The notes below the pieces were generated by a model that was given only the letters and a program-made list of their open reading frames with translations, made no database searches and was not told the DNA's origin. A stretch of 64,000 nucleotides of DNA. It comes from Mixta hanseatica (GTDB lineage: Bacteria > Pseudomonadota > Gammaproteobacteria > Enterobacterales > Enterobacteriaceae). Position numbers and translations under genes: made by a program. Every line of letters starts with the position of its first letter. Position 1 is the first letter of the stretch. Below are positions 10,985-23,691 of the stretch, in pieces. The DNA is taken from positions 806,001 to 870,000 of the forward strand of contig NZ_CP082904.1 of assembly GCF_023517775.1 (NCBI RefSeq), read 5' to 3'.

Positions 10985-11749
10985 ATGGAAGCCTGGCTGG
11001 AACAACTGATTACCCAATCGCTTGAGTGGGCGCTATTTGCCGTAGCGCTGGTGACCTTTCTGGAGTCGCTGGCGCTGGTTGGGCTGCTGCTGCCCGGCAC
11101 GGTAATGATGGCCAGCCTGGGCGCGCTGGTCGGCGGCGGTCAGCTAGGGCTCTATCCCGCCTGGGCGGCAGGGTTGGTCGGCTGTCTGCTGGGCGACTGG
11201 ATCTCCTATGGCATCGGCTGGAAGTTTCAGGGGCCGCTGCATCGTTGGCACTATCTGAAAAAACATCAAAAAATGCTGGATAAAACCGAGCATGCGCTAC
11301 ATCAGCACAGTATGTTCACCATTTTGGTCGGGCGTTTTGTCGGGCCGACGCGCCCGCTTATTCCGATGGCGGCCGGTATGCTGGAACTGCCGGTGCGTAA
11401 GTTTCTGCCGCCGAGCGTGATTGGCTGTATCTTCTGGCCGCCGCTCTATCTGTTGCCAGGCATTCTGGCTGGGGTAGCGATTGACGTGCCGAAGGATGCG
11501 CAGAGCGGCGGCTTTACCTGGCTGTTGCTGGCGGTAGCGCTATTGGTGTGGCTGGGCGCATGGCTATGCTGGCGCTGGTGGCGTGCCGACAAGCAGCGTG
11601 ACTGGGCGACACGCTGGCTGCCGCTACAGCGGCTGCGCTGGCTGGCACCGCTTGGCTTTATTCTTGGCGCAGGTAGCCTGACGGCAATCCAGTTTCATCC
11701 GATGATGCCGGTTTTCCGTCAGCTGTTATGGCAGGTTTTTGTCGGTTAG
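10985..11749 (+). CDS. yabI: DedA-family inner-membrane protein YabI
   Basis: DedA/SNARE-associated family membrane protein; relatives act in lipid flipping and membrane homeostasis. The start at 10985 (MEAWLEQLITQS) has GAGG 6 nt upstream and yields 254 residues, the E. coli YabI length. The family block FLESLALVGLLLPGTV (about 25-40) and the re-entrant motif GRFVGPTRPLIPMAAGM (about 108-124) are present, with several hydrophobic helices and a C-terminal WLGAWLCWRWWR segment. It converges on thiQ. Upstream is the small ORF at 10661. Confidence 0.95.
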   Translation: MEAWLEQLITQSLEWALFAVALVTFLESLALVGLLLPGTVMMASLGALVGGGQLGLYPAWAAGLVGCLLGDWISYGIGWKFQGPLHRWHYLKKHQKMLDKTEHALHQHSMFTILVGRFVGPTRPLIPMAAGMLELPVRKFLPPSVIGCIFWPPLYLLPGILAGVAIDVPKDAQSGGFTWLLLAVALLVWLGAWLCWRWWRADKQRDWATRWLPLQRLRWLAPLGFILGAGSLTAIQFHPMMPVFRQLLWQVFVG

Positions 11750-11823
11750 CACGGTTAGCTAAAGCGCGCTTGCTGCGTCGGCGCTAACGGTTTCGCCGAG
11801 CGGCATCAGGGTGCTAACGCGAT

Positions 11824-12534
11824 TTACTCCTTACGCTGGTGGCGGATACCCAGCACTTCCGCCGCCTCGGTTTCCCCGCGTAATAATGTATCGGTTGCGC
11901 CGTCCCAGTAAACCCTTCCGTCCACCACCAGCACGCTGCGGGCGGCAATCCGCGCGGCATCTTCCAGACTGTGCGAGACCATCAGTAAGGTGAGATTGCG
12001 CTCGCGACAAACTTCATCCACCAGCGCCAGCATCTCTTTACGCAGTGCCGGATCGAGCGCGGAAAAGGGTTCATCCAGCAGTAAAATCGGTTTTTCACGC
12101 ACCAGACAGCGCGCCAGCGCGGCCCGCTGGCGCTGTCCGCCGGAGAGCGCGCCCGGTAAACGATCGAGACAGGCCTCCAGGCCTACCCGTCGGGCAATCT
12201 GCTCAACCTGTTGACGCTGCGCTGCCGTCAGCTTTAATCCCGGATGCAGCCCTAACCCGATATTTTGCGCCACGGTCAGATGAGCAAAGAGGTTGTTATC
12301 CTGAAACAGCATCGATATGGGGCGCTGCGCCGGGGCGCTGTGGCTATGATCTGCGCCGTTTAGCCGGATGCTGCCGCTGTGCGGCGTCAGAAAACCGGCC
12401 ACCAGACTGAGCAGGGTGCTTTTACCGGCGCCGCTGGGCCCCAGCACCGCCACGCGCTCGCCTGGCTGCAGCGACAGGGTGAAACGCATCGGCAAATGTT
12501 GATAGATCCAGGTGAGATTATTCAGCGTTAGCAT
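11824..12534 (-). CDS. thiQ: Thiamine/TPP ABC transporter ATP-binding protein ThiQ
   Basis: ATPase of the ThiBPQ importer for thiamine and its phosphates. Start ATG at 12532-12534 ([16 protein letters not shown]), 236 residues (E. coli 232). Walker A is GPSGAGKST, the ABC signature LSGGQRQR, Walker B ILLLDEP, followed by a switch His in VSHSLED. The gene overlaps the 3' end of thiP by 17 nt, implying coupled translation. A longer frame upstream adds 13 residues that lie wholly inside thiP and do not match the family. Confidence 0.96.
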   Translation of the reverse strand: MLTLNNLTWIYQHLPMRFTLSLQPGERVAVLGPSGAGKSTLLSLVAGFLTPHSGSIRLNGADHSHSAPAQRPISMLFQDNNLFAHLTVAQNIGLGLHPGLKLTAAQRQQVEQIARRVGLEACLDRLPGALSGGQRQRAALARCLVREKPILLLDEPFSALDPALRKEMLALVDEVCRERNLTLLMVSHSLEDAARIAARSVLVVDGRVYWDGATDTLLRGETEAAEVLGIRHQRKE

Positions 12535-14128
12535 GGCGTCCCGGTAGCTTTTCAATAAGGGTGAACAGAACAAAGCACAGCAGCAGCAGCAGCAGCGCCG
12601 TTACCGCGCCGTCAGCGCTGCGATAGGCGCCAATCTGCTGATAAAGGTAGAAGGGCAACGTGCGGAAATCGGCGCTACCGAACAGCGCGACGACGCCGAA
12701 ATCGCCGATAGAAAGTACACAGGCAAAGGCCAGCGCCTGAGCTAGCGGCCGCTTCAGCGCCTTCAGCTCAATCATCTGCACCCGTCGCCAGCCGTGAATG
12801 TCCAGCGATAAACAGAGGCGATGATAACGTTCGGCAAGGTCATACATCGGGTTTTCCAGCACTTTCATCGCATACGGGATCGCCATCAGCGCGTTGGTAA
12901 AAACAACGATGCCGTCAGCCTGCTGCGGCAGTCCGACAGTACTGTTAAGCAGTAAAAAGAAGCCGGTCGCCAGCACGATGCCCGGCATGGCGAGGATCAG
13001 CATTCCGCTCATCTCTAACGCCTGTCCGGCCAGCAGGCGATGACGTTGACGCAGCTCACGGCTGCTCCACAGCAGCAGCATTGTCAACAGTACTGCCAGC
13101 AGGCCGGCGGCCAGCGCGATGCGCAACGAGGTCCAGGTCGCCTGCCAGAGCGCAGGCTGATGTAGCAGGCCGCTAAAGCCCTGACGTGCGCCGTCCACCA
13201 TTACCGCCAGCAGCGGCGGCAGCAGTATCAGCAACGCCAGCATAATCAATAGCGCATCCCGCAGTCGGGAGCCTAAACTGGGGCTGGCGGCGCGCCAGCC
13301 GTTCAGGGAGATGTTGCCGGTTGGCAGCGCTTTACTCAAACGCTGGCTTAGCATCACCAACCCAAGGCAACAGATCATTTGCAACAGAGAGAGCAGGGCG
13401 GCGCGCGCGGGATCGTAGTCGTAGCTGAGCGCCTGGAAAATGGCCAGTTCAATGGTGGTCGCCTGCGGTCCGCCGCCCAGCGACAGCACGGTGGCGAAGC
13501 TGGCGAAGCAGAGCATAAAAATCAGCGCCGCCGCCGGTAAAATCTGGCGGCGCAGCCAGGGCCACTCCACCAGACGGAAAAAGTTGAAGCCTTCGATACC
13601 CAGCTGGGCCGCCAGCTGACGCTGCTCGCCGGGGATATTTTCCAGTGCCTGAATCAGCAGACGCGTCGCCAGCGGCAGGTTAAAGAACACATGCGCCAGT
13701 AAAATACCCTGCAACCCATACGGGGAAAAATCATACTGGATGCCGAACAGCGCGCAGATCTGCGCCAGCCAGCCTTCGCGACCGTAGACGCTCAGCAGGC
13801 CGAACACCGCTACCAGCACCGGCAGCACCAGCGTCATCGCACACAGCCGCAACAGCAGTTGGCGTCCGGGAAAGCGCCGACGCCAGAGCGCGCGCGCCAG
13901 CGGAACAGCCGGCGCAACCGACAACAGCGCGGAAAGCATCGCCTGCCAGAATGAGAAAGCCATGACATGGCGCAGATAGCTATCCTGCATCAGGCTGCGC
14001 CAGTCGTTTTCCGGCGCGTTAAACCACAGCGCGCCAAAAGCCAGCAGCGCCACGCCAACCAGCAGCGCGGCGGTCAGCAGGCCCGGCCATAGCCAGCCGG
14101 GGATTAGCGGCTGACGGCGCGTTGCCAT
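12518..14128 (-). CDS. thiP: Thiamine/TPP ABC transporter permease ThiP
   Basis: Membrane permease of ThiBPQ; 536 residues, identical to the E. coli length. It is a fused two-domain permease with about 12 hydrophobic helices. The two EAA-like cytoplasmic loops that contact ThiQ are visible around [19 protein letters not shown] and [19 protein letters not shown]. It overlaps thiB upstream by 25 nt and thiQ downstream by 17 nt, so the three genes form one tightly coupled operon under the TPP riboswitch at about 15146-15238. Confidence 0.97.
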   Translation of the reverse strand: MATRRQPLIPGWLWPGLLTAALLVGVALLAFGALWFNAPENDWRSLMQDSYLRHVMAFSFWQAMLSALLSVAPAVPLARALWRRRFPGRQLLLRLCAMTLVLPVLVAVFGLLSVYGREGWLAQICALFGIQYDFSPYGLQGILLAHVFFNLPLATRLLIQALENIPGEQRQLAAQLGIEGFNFFRLVEWPWLRRQILPAAALIFMLCFASFATVLSLGGGPQATTIELAIFQALSYDYDPARAALLSLLQMICCLGLVMLSQRLSKALPTGNISLNGWRAASPSLGSRLRDALLIMLALLILLPPLLAVMVDGARQGFSGLLHQPALWQATWTSLRIALAAGLLAVLLTMLLLWSSRELRQRHRLLAGQALEMSGMLILAMPGIVLATGFFLLLNSTVGLPQQADGIVVFTNALMAIPYAMKVLENPMYDLAERYHRLCLSLDIHGWRRVQMIELKALKRPLAQALAFACVLSIGDFGVVALFGSADFRTLPFYLYQQIGAYRSADGAVTALLLLLLCFVLFTLIEKLPGRHANAE

Positions 14129-15090
14129 GTATTAATCCATTCAGCGCGCTGCTGCGCAACCTGTTGCGGGGTGAATTCCAGCGCGGTTTTCGGCACCGGC
14201 AGAGCGTTAAAACCTTCAGGCAGAGCGGTTTTCGTCACCGGATACATCCAGTTGCCGGTGGGGATCGCCTGCTGGAACGGTTCACTGAGCATAAACTGTA
14301 TAAACTGCTGCGCCAGCTGCGGCTGGCTGCTGTTTTTCAGCTGCGCCGCCACTTCAACCTGCAGATAATGTCCTTCAGCGAAGTTTGCCGCGGCATAATG
14401 ATCTTTCTTCTCAGCAATCAGATGATAAGCCGGAGAGGTGGTATAACTCAGCACCAGATCGCCTTCGCCTTTCAGGAACAGGCCGTAGGCTTCGCTCCAT
14501 CCTTTGGTGACGGTAACGGTTTTTTGCGCCAGCTTCTGCCACGCCTGCGGCGCGGCGTCGCCATACACCTTTTGCATCCACAGCAGCAGACCGAGCCCCG
14601 GCGTGCTGGTACGCGGATCTTCATAAATCACGCGCCACTTGCGCTCGCTTTCAACCAGTTCCTTCAGGCTTTGCGGCGGATTTTTCAGCTTGTTTTTATC
14701 GTAGACGAAAGCAAAGTAGCCATAGTCATAGGGAATAAATGTCCTGTTATGCCAGCCGTCCGGCAGCGTCAGGCTGGCGGTATCGACCTGGCTTGGCGCG
14801 AACAGACCGGTCTGTTCCGCCGCCTGCAACAGATTGTTATCCAGCCCCAGCACCACATCGGCCTTGCTATTTTTACCTTCCATCCGCAGACGATTCAGCA
14901 GCGACACGCCATCTTCCAGCGCCACAAACTTCAGTTCGCAGCCGCATTGCGCTTCAAACGCTTTCTTTACCGCCGGGCCGGGGCCCCATTCCGCAGCGAA
15001 AGAGTCATAGGTATAAACGGTTAAGGCAGGCCTGGCGGCAAAAACCGGGGCAGACAGCAACAGCAGAACGGGCAAAACTTTTTTCAACAC
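14104..15090 (-). CDS. thiB: Periplasmic thiamine-binding protein ThiB (TbpA)
   Basis: Substrate-binding component that delivers thiamine, TMP and TPP to ThiPQ. The chosen start is a GTG at 15088-15090 (read as MLKKVLPVLLLLSAPVFA), 6 nt after AAGGAG. It gives 328 residues (E. coli 327) with a classic signal peptide cut after VFA. Family blocks include LTVYTYDSFAAEWGPGPAVK, LEDGVSLLNRLRMEGKNSKAD, RTSTPGLGLLLWMQ and GNWMYPV. An upstream ATG at 15145-15147 would start inside the riboswitch and lacks a ribosome site. The ribosome site is embedded in the palindrome CTCCTTAAGGAG. Confidence 0.96.
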   Translation of the reverse strand: MLKKVLPVLLLLSAPVFAARPALTVYTYDSFAAEWGPGPAVKKAFEAQCGCELKFVALEDGVSLLNRLRMEGKNSKADVVLGLDNNLLQAAEQTGLFAPSQVDTASLTLPDGWHNRTFIPYDYGYFAFVYDKNKLKNPPQSLKELVESERKWRVIYEDPRTSTPGLGLLLWMQKVYGDAAPQAWQKLAQKTVTVTKGWSEAYGLFLKGEGDLVLSYTTSPAYHLIAEKKDHYAAANFAEGHYLQVEVAAQLKNSSQPQLAQQFIQFMLSEPFQQAIPTGNWMYPVTKTALPEGFNALPVPKTALEFTPQQVAQQRAEWINTWQRAVSR

Positions 15091-15145
15091 GTTGCGCTCC
15101 TTAAGGAGAAAAAATAACAGGGCGCATGATCTGAGGGGATACCGC

Positions 15146-15238
15146 ATCTCAAATCCCTACGCCGGTATCAACCGGATCAGGTTCGACGGGTTTCTCTCAG
15201 TGGAAAACAGCCACGTTTTCCACACCCCGTTGAGAACG
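15146..15238 (-). promoter_or_regulatory. TPP riboswitch (THI element) upstream of thiBPQ
   Basis: Read on the minus strand it contains the THI-box consensus pieces in order: CAACGGGGTG, CTGAGA, a CCCGTCGAACCTGATC core, GATACCGGCGTAGGGA. These form the pyrimidine- and pyrophosphate-sensing arms. It lies about 55 nt upstream of thiB. An expression platform is visible: the 3' P1 strand AGGGAT (minus strand of 15153-15158) can instead pair with a downstream ATCCCCT (minus strand of 15134-15140). In E. coli the same leader was described as SroA. Expected effect: repression of thiamine import when TPP is plentiful. Confidence 0.95.
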
Positions 15239-15276
15239 GCTGTTAGTGTAGTGTTTTCGCTGGGTTAACGAAAGCG

Positions 15277-16938
15277 TCAGCTTTCCGGCGGCGCAAACCA
15301 CGCTGATTTAAAATCAAACCAGCCGAGCGTATTCATCCGCACGCCGCGCATGCTGCGCTGCCCCTCCAGCAACAGCCAGTGATGAAACAGCGGATGTAGG
15401 GAATGGCTATCCATCAACTTTTTACACCACTCCGCCAGTGACAGATCCTGTTGACGCCAGCGCGCGGCATCGGCCTCCCAGTCAATGTCGATGCAGTGAT
15501 GCAACAGCGGCAGCTCATGCAGCAGGGCAAAAACGGAAAATTTCAGCGGCAGGGTAAAGTTAACGCTACCCAGCCAGAAATCGCTTTGCGCCGTGCCGTG
15601 ATACCAGCAGGCATAATCGACCTCCTGAGTAATCAGCCGCACGCCCTGCGCCGCCAGTAGCGGCTTCAGCAGCCTGGCGATGCCCTGATGTTCAATATGA
15701 TCGCTGTACCAGGTTAGCGTTAGCTCAGTCAGCCCCGCCGGTTTGGTGAGCGTCTGCTGTTGCGGGCGGTGATGCCAGCGCGGCAACAATCCCCAGGCGG
15801 GGAACCAATAGCGCTGATAGCCGGCGCTGGCGTTATTCAACAGCGTGATCGGATTAAGCAAGGTGCTGACCCAGCGGCGTATCTGCCGATCGCGTCCTTT
15901 TTCTGAACGCTGATCGAACAGTAAAAAGTAACAGCCTTCTTCCAGCCGACTCTCTTCCGATTTTTCATCTTCGCTGCCGCCCTGCAGCTTCACGCCGGAA
16001 TAGACCAGCTCTTCGCTGATTTCAGGCAGCACCCAGATATTGACTTCATCAATCAAGGCGCGATAGCCGAAGTAGTCATCAAAGGCCTGAATCGTCAGCT
16101 GCGACTGCTGGTTCTGGATAACCGAATAGGGACCGGTGCCGATCGGCTGGCGGCTATAGTCTGGCAGGGTTGGCCACTCCCGCGGCAGGATCACCGCGCT
16201 GGCGCTGCCCAGCAGCCACGGCAGCCAGCGATCGGGTTGGCTGAGGTGAATATCCAGCGTCCAGGCGGTGGGCGACTCAATAGCGGCGAGGTGTGAAAAA
16301 AGCGGCTGCGACGTCAGACGCTGCAGGCTCTGAATCACATCCGCCATATCCAGTTCGCGACCATGGTGAAACTGAATGGCCGGACGCAGGAAAAAGCGCC
16401 AGTGTTGGGGGGAAAGACACTGCCAGTGATGAGCGATATCCGGCTCCAGTTCCCCGTTTTCCTCATTTATCCGCACCAGGCTGCTAAAAATCTGCCGCGC
16501 CAGATGGGTTTCTGAACGGCGCAACGGCGAGCCGGGCAGCAGGTTAAGCAGCGGACGATAATAGAGGATACGCAGGATATGTTTGCCCTGGCGGAAGCTG
16601 CGCCCCAGCCGCGAGGTAATCATTTGCCGCGCCTGATTTTTATCGCCGACCAGCTGCACCAGCTGCTCAATGCGATCCTGTTCCAGCAGCTCTTCGGCCC
16701 GCTGCTGCTGCAGCGCCAGACCGGTGGCATAGAACTGCAGCCGCGAGCGTTTACCACGTCCCGCTTCCGCCTGCCAGCATAGCCAGCTCTGTTCCTGCAT
16801 TGCATTCAACAGGTTACGCATATGACGACGCGAGCAGTGCATCTGCTGCGCCAGCTGCTGCAGCGTGGTTTCCTGCGACTGGCCGTTACAGCTTTGCCAC
16901 AGGCGAATAAAGTGATGTTGCAGGCGCGATGAGGGCAT
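15277..16938 (-). CDS. sgrR: Transcriptional activator SgrR of the glucose-phosphate stress response
   Basis: 553 residues (E. coli 551). It has an N-terminal winged-helix domain (about 1-115, [22 protein letters not shown]) fused to a solute-binding-protein-like domain (about 160-540, [22 protein letters not shown] split over the fold, and [18 protein letters not shown] at the end). SgrR senses phosphosugar stress and activates the divergent sgrS RNA. The upstream intergenic space holds the sgrS candidate and its promoter, as in E. coli. The gene is convergent in order with, and downstream of, nothing else on its strand until thiB. Confidence 0.97.
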   Translation of the reverse strand: MPSSRLQHHFIRLWQSCNGQSQETTLQQLAQQMHCSRRHMRNLLNAMQEQSWLCWQAEAGRGKRSRLQFYATGLALQQQRAEELLEQDRIEQLVQLVGDKNQARQMITSRLGRSFRQGKHILRILYYRPLLNLLPGSPLRRSETHLARQIFSSLVRINEENGELEPDIAHHWQCLSPQHWRFFLRPAIQFHHGRELDMADVIQSLQRLTSQPLFSHLAAIESPTAWTLDIHLSQPDRWLPWLLGSASAVILPREWPTLPDYSRQPIGTGPYSVIQNQQSQLTIQAFDDYFGYRALIDEVNIWVLPEISEELVYSGVKLQGGSEDEKSEESRLEEGCYFLLFDQRSEKGRDRQIRRWVSTLLNPITLLNNASAGYQRYWFPAWGLLPRWHHRPQQQTLTKPAGLTELTLTWYSDHIEHQGIARLLKPLLAAQGVRLITQEVDYACWYHGTAQSDFWLGSVNFTLPLKFSVFALLHELPLLHHCIDIDWEADAARWRQQDLSLAEWCKKLMDSHSLHPLFHHWLLLEGQRSMRGVRMNTLGWFDFKSAWFAPPES

Positions 16939-17004
16939 AAAAGAGGAACTCTGTTAAAAGATTGGGTAGTTTTTCTGTTCCCTTATTATGGCGATAATAC
17001 TGAC

Positions 17005-17151
17005 AGATAAAAGTGCGGGAGGCAGCCTTTCCGGTTGGCGCATTTTTATCCTGGCGGGGCGCGTTAGATCGTGTGGAACCCTGTCCCCGCTATTTCATCT
17101 GAGTAGAGTGCAATTACACCGCCAGCAGGCCTTTACGCTGCTGGCTTTTTT
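17005..17151 (+). ncRNA. sgrS: SgrS-like small RNA, short form without sgrT
   Basis: Divergent from sgrR and upstream of setA. A promoter -10 (GATAAT, 16993-16998) places the 5' end near 17005. A hairpin GCGGGG/CCCCGC (17054-17090) is followed by CTGAGTA (17099-17105), the same core that in E. coli SgrS pairs with the ptsG leader. The 3' end is an intrinsic terminator, GCCAGCAG/CTGCTGGC (17121-17145) plus six T, closely resembling the E. coli SgrS terminator. Only about 95 nt precede the pairing core and there is no ATG, so there is no room for the 43-residue SgrT peptide. Confidence 0.78.
17121..17151 (+). terminator. Intrinsic terminator of sgrS
   Basis: Stem GCCAGCAG (17121-17128) and CTGCTGGC (17138-17145) with a 9-nt loop, followed by TTTTTT. 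The long U tail is also required for Hfq binding in E. coli SgrS. Confidence 0.85.
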
Positions 17152-17267
17152 CGTTTTCCTGTGCTTTCTTCTACAACTAATCGCAATCATGCATCTCTTA
17201 TACGTCTGCCTGCGGCGTCTCTTTTGCGGGTACTTACCGTTCTCTTTTTCCAGGTACAGGAAACGTT

Positions 17268-18446
17268 ATGAAATTTCTGCTGACGCGCCGCCGCCGTCTC
17301 AATCCGGTTTATCTCGCTTTTATGGCGGTCTCTTTTATGGTGGGCATCGCCGGGGCGCTGCAGGCGCCGACGCTGAGCTTGTTTCTGTCGCATGAGGTGG
17401 GCGTACGGCCTTTTTGGGTCGGTCTGTTTTATACTGTGAACGCCGTAGCGGGGATTGTGGTCAGCCTGCTGCTGGCAAAACGCTCGGATAACCAGGGCGA
17501 CCGCCGTAAGCTGATCCTGTTTTGCTGTTCAATGGCCTTAGCCAATGCGCTGCTGTTCGCCTTTAACCGCCATTACCTGACGCTGATTACTCTTGGCGTG
17601 CTGCTCTCTTCGCTGGCCAGCGTCTCCATGCCGCAAATTTTTGCCCTGGCGCGTGAATATGCCGATCGTTCGGCGCGTGAAGTGGTGATGTTCAGTTCGG
17701 TTATGCGTGCCCAGCTGTCGCTGGCGTGGGTGATTGGGCCGCCGCTCTCTTTCGCGCTGGCGCTGAATTATGGCTTCACCACCATGTTTGTGGTAGCGGC
17801 GATCCTGTTTCTGATCTGTCTGGCGCTGGTGGGGTTTGCGCTGCCTTCGGTGCCGCGCGTGGAGCAGTCACCGGAAGTGCTGCTGACGCAGATTAGCGCC
17901 TGGCGTAACAAAGATGTGCGTCTGCTGTTTGTGGCATCCATGATGATGTGGACCTGCAACACCATGTATATCATCGATATGCCGCTTTATATCAGCACGG
18001 TGCTGGGGCTGCCCGAGCGGCTGGCGGGACTGCTGATGGGCACCGCCGCCGGGCTGGAGATCCCGATTATGCTGCTGGCCGGGCATTTCGTAAAACGCAC
18101 CGGCAAGCGGCGCATTATGCTGATCGCCGTCGCGTCCGGCGTGCTGTTTTATCTGGGGCTGGTGCTATTTCAGTCGCGTACCGCGCTGATGGCGCTGCAA
18201 ATTTTTAACGCGCTGTTTATCGGCATTATCGCCGGGATTGGCATGCTCTGGTTTCAGGATTTAATGCCGGGACGGCCAGGCGCGGCAACCACGTTGTTTA
18301 CTAACAGTATTTCAACCGGCACCATTCTGGCCGGGCTGTTGCAGGGCACGCTGGCGGAGTCATTTGGGCACTATACGGTTTACTGGCTGGCGTTGGGGCT
18401 GGTGACGTTGTCGTTTGCGCTGGCGATGCGGGTGCGCGACGTATAG
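17268..18446 (+). CDS. setA: Sugar efflux MFS transporter SetA
   Basis: Sugar efflux transporter of the major facilitator superfamily; 392 residues as in E. coli. It has twelve hydrophobic segments and family blocks such as GALQAPTLSLFLSHEVG, REYADRSAREVVMFSSVMRA, MWTCNTMYIIDMPLY and LMPGRPGAATTLFTNSISTG. The start at 17268 (MKFLLTRRRR) follows AGGAAA. In E. coli setA lies downstream of sgrS and contributes to relief from phosphosugar stress; the same order is kept here. Its 3' end faces leuD across 41 nt containing a hairpin. Confidence 0.95.
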   Translation: MKFLLTRRRRLNPVYLAFMAVSFMVGIAGALQAPTLSLFLSHEVGVRPFWVGLFYTVNAVAGIVVSLLLAKRSDNQGDRRKLILFCCSMALANALLFAFNRHYLTLITLGVLLSSLASVSMPQIFALAREYADRSAREVVMFSSVMRAQLSLAWVIGPPLSFALALNYGFTTMFVVAAILFLICLALVGFALPSVPRVEQSPEVLLTQISAWRNKDVRLLFVASMMMWTCNTMYIIDMPLYISTVLGLPERLAGLLMGTAAGLEIPIMLLAGHFVKRTGKRRIMLIAVASGVLFYLGLVLFQSRTALMALQIFNALFIGIIAGIGMLWFQDLMPGRPGAATTLFTNSISTGTILAGLLQGTLAESFGHYTVYWLALGLVTLSFALAMRVRDV

Positions 18447-18453
18447 CAGCAGC

Positions 18454-18477
18454 CTCCCGGCGAGTAACGCCGGAAGG
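18454..18477. terminator. Hairpin between convergent setA and leuD
   Basis: CCGGCG-AGTAA-CGCCGG (18457-18473), extended imperfectly to CCT/AGG on the flanks. It could act on both strands, but no long T tract follows on either side, so termination efficiency is uncertain. Confidence 0.4.
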
Positions 18478-18487
18478 CGTGTGATGG

Positions 18488-19093
18488 TTATTGCAGGAAA
18501 GCGGGCTGTTTCTGCTCGTAATCGGCGATAGCCGCATTGTGCTGCAGCGTCAGGCCGATACTGTCAAGGCCGTTAATCATGCAGTGGCGACGGAAACTGT
18601 CGATTTCAAACGCCCAGGTTTTATCGCCAGCGATAACGGTCTGGCTGGTCAAATCAACCGTAAACTGAATGCCCGGCTGGGCCGCCACCAGGCGGAACAG
18701 CTCATCCACTTCCTCTTCGCTTAAGCGTACCGGCAGCAGCTGGTTATTAAAGCTGTTGCCATAAAAAATATCGGCAAAGCTGGGGGCGATCACTACCTGA
18801 AAACCAAAATCGGTTAAGGCCCAGGGCGCATGCTCACGCGACGAGCCGCAGCCGAAGTTTTCCCGCGCCAGTAAAATGCTTGCGCCGTGGAACTGCGGTT
18901 TATTCAGCACAAAATTGGGGTTCGGCTGCGTGCCGGCGTCATCTTCAAAGCGCCAGTCATGAAACAGGTGCTGACCAAAGCCGGTACGCGTCACCTTTTG
19001 CAGAAACTGCTTGGGGATAATCGCATCGGTATCAACGTTAGCCGCGTCCAGCGGGGCGACAATGCCGGTATGTTGGGTAAATTTTTTCGCCAC
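18488..19093 (-). CDS. leuD: 3-isopropylmalate dehydratase small subunit LeuD
   Basis: Small subunit of isopropylmalate isomerase in leucine synthesis; 201 residues, the E. coli length. It has the swivelling-domain signature [14 protein letters not shown] near the N-terminus and [13 protein letters not shown] (about 72-84). It is the last gene of leuABCD, 10 nt after leuC. It acts as a heterodimer with LeuC on 2-isopropylmalate in the cytoplasm. Confidence 0.98.
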   Translation of the reverse strand: MAKKFTQHTGIVAPLDAANVDTDAIIPKQFLQKVTRTGFGQHLFHDWRFEDDAGTQPNPNFVLNKPQFHGASILLARENFGCGSSREHAPWALTDFGFQVVIAPSFADIFYGNSFNNQLLPVRLSEEEVDELFRLVAAQPGIQFTVDLTSQTVIAGDKTWAFEIDSFRRHCMINGLDSIGLTLQHNAAIADYEQKQPAFLQ

Positions 19094-19103
19094 GATCGAT
19101 TCC

Positions 19104-23165
<4,062 letters not shown>

Positions 23166-23217
23166 CGTATTTTTCCTTTCAGTTTGGCTTTTACCGGTTC
23201 GCCTGTGTCACGAGCAT

Positions 23218-23249
23218 AAAAAAACCCGCGCATCGGCGCGGGTTTTTTC
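23218..23249 (-). terminator. leu operon attenuator terminator
   Basis: GC stem CCCGCGC (23225-23231) with GCGCGGG (23236-23242) and the loop ATCG. On the minus strand it is followed by seven U (complement of 23218-23224). It lies between leuL and leuA, as expected for transcription attenuation by leucyl-tRNA. Confidence 0.93.
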
Positions 23250-23265
23250 GTTTTGTAAGCCTGAA

Positions 23266-23349
23266 TCAGTGACTGATTCCGCCCACACGACTACCGCGCA
23301 ATTGATATGCGTTTAGTAGTAGTCCGAGTAGGCGGAATGAACAAATCAT
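23266..23349 (-). CDS. leuL: leu operon leader peptide LeuL (27 aa)
   Basis: Minus-strand ORF from the ATG at 23347-23349 to the TGA at 23266-23268, too short for usual ORF calling. The peptide is MICSFRLLGLLLN followed by AYQLRGSRVGGISH. Codons 7-12 are CTA CTC GGA CTA CTA CTA, five leucines in six codons and mostly the rare CTA. The C-terminal LRGSRVGGISH resembles the E. coli LeuL tail. Ribosome stalling at the Leu codons controls the downstream attenuator. Confidence 0.93.
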   Translation of the reverse strand: MICSFRLLGLLLNAYQLRGSRVGGISH

Positions 23350-23383
23350 TGAATCAGGCTCCATAAATTTCTGTGCTGTTTTT

Positions 23384-23413
23384 ATTGGTACTTGATTGCG
23401 TCAGGGATGTCAA
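23384..23413 (-). promoter_or_regulatory. leu operon promoter
   Basis: A perfect -35 TTGACA on the minus strand (complement of 23408-23413) is followed after 17 nt by a weak -10 (TACCAA/CAATAA region). The leuL ATG is about 35 nt downstream of the -10. The TTGACATCC context matches the E. coli leu promoter. Confidence 0.65.
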
Positions 23414-23590
23414 CCCTGCCTGTTACGGCGAATTGTATAAAAGGCGCTGATGAAAAAGAGATTAATGCCACAGCGGGGCAGGTCGACAGAATATATGATA
23501 CTTAATGGCTCTTTTTCTATCTAATTCATTTTAAATCAATAGCTTATTTATTTATGGTGCGAAAGGTGTCTGAATGATAAGGAGTTATTA

Positions 23591-23623
23591 ATGCAAAAGA
23601 GAAAATTTTTATGCCAAAGTTAG
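23591..23623 (+). CDS. Possible 10-residue leader or remnant ORF
   Basis: AAGGAG (23579-23584), a 6-nt spacer and ATG, encoding MQKRKFLCQS and then TAG. A second ATG at 23611 opens MPKLDRIHRIK. Nothing in the peptide suggests branched-chain attenuation (one Leu). The strong ribosome site in an otherwise empty region is the reason to record it. It could be a leader peptide, or the degraded 5' end of a lost leuO, which would have had this position and strand. Confidence 0.3.
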   Translation: MQKRKFLCQS

Positions 23624-23660
23624 ACCGAATCCACCGGATAAAATAGCAAAGCCAAGAGTT

Positions 23661-23691
23661 GTGGCAGAATATCTTACCGCCACTATTTTTT
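23661..23691 (+). terminator. Terminator-like hairpin in leu-ilv gap
   Basis: GTGGC (23661-23665) pairs with GCCAC (23679-23683), followed by TATTTTTT. It lies 38 nt after the 10-codon ORF and about 410 nt before ilvI, so it would end a short transcript from the gap. The stem is only 5 bp, hence modest confidence. Confidence 0.4.

Noticed and set aside
17189..17395. Possible small protein starting MHLLYVCLRRLFCGY between sgrS and setA, considered as a displaced SgrT
   Set aside because: It has no ribosome site, no resemblance to SgrT, and most of it overlaps setA in another frame.
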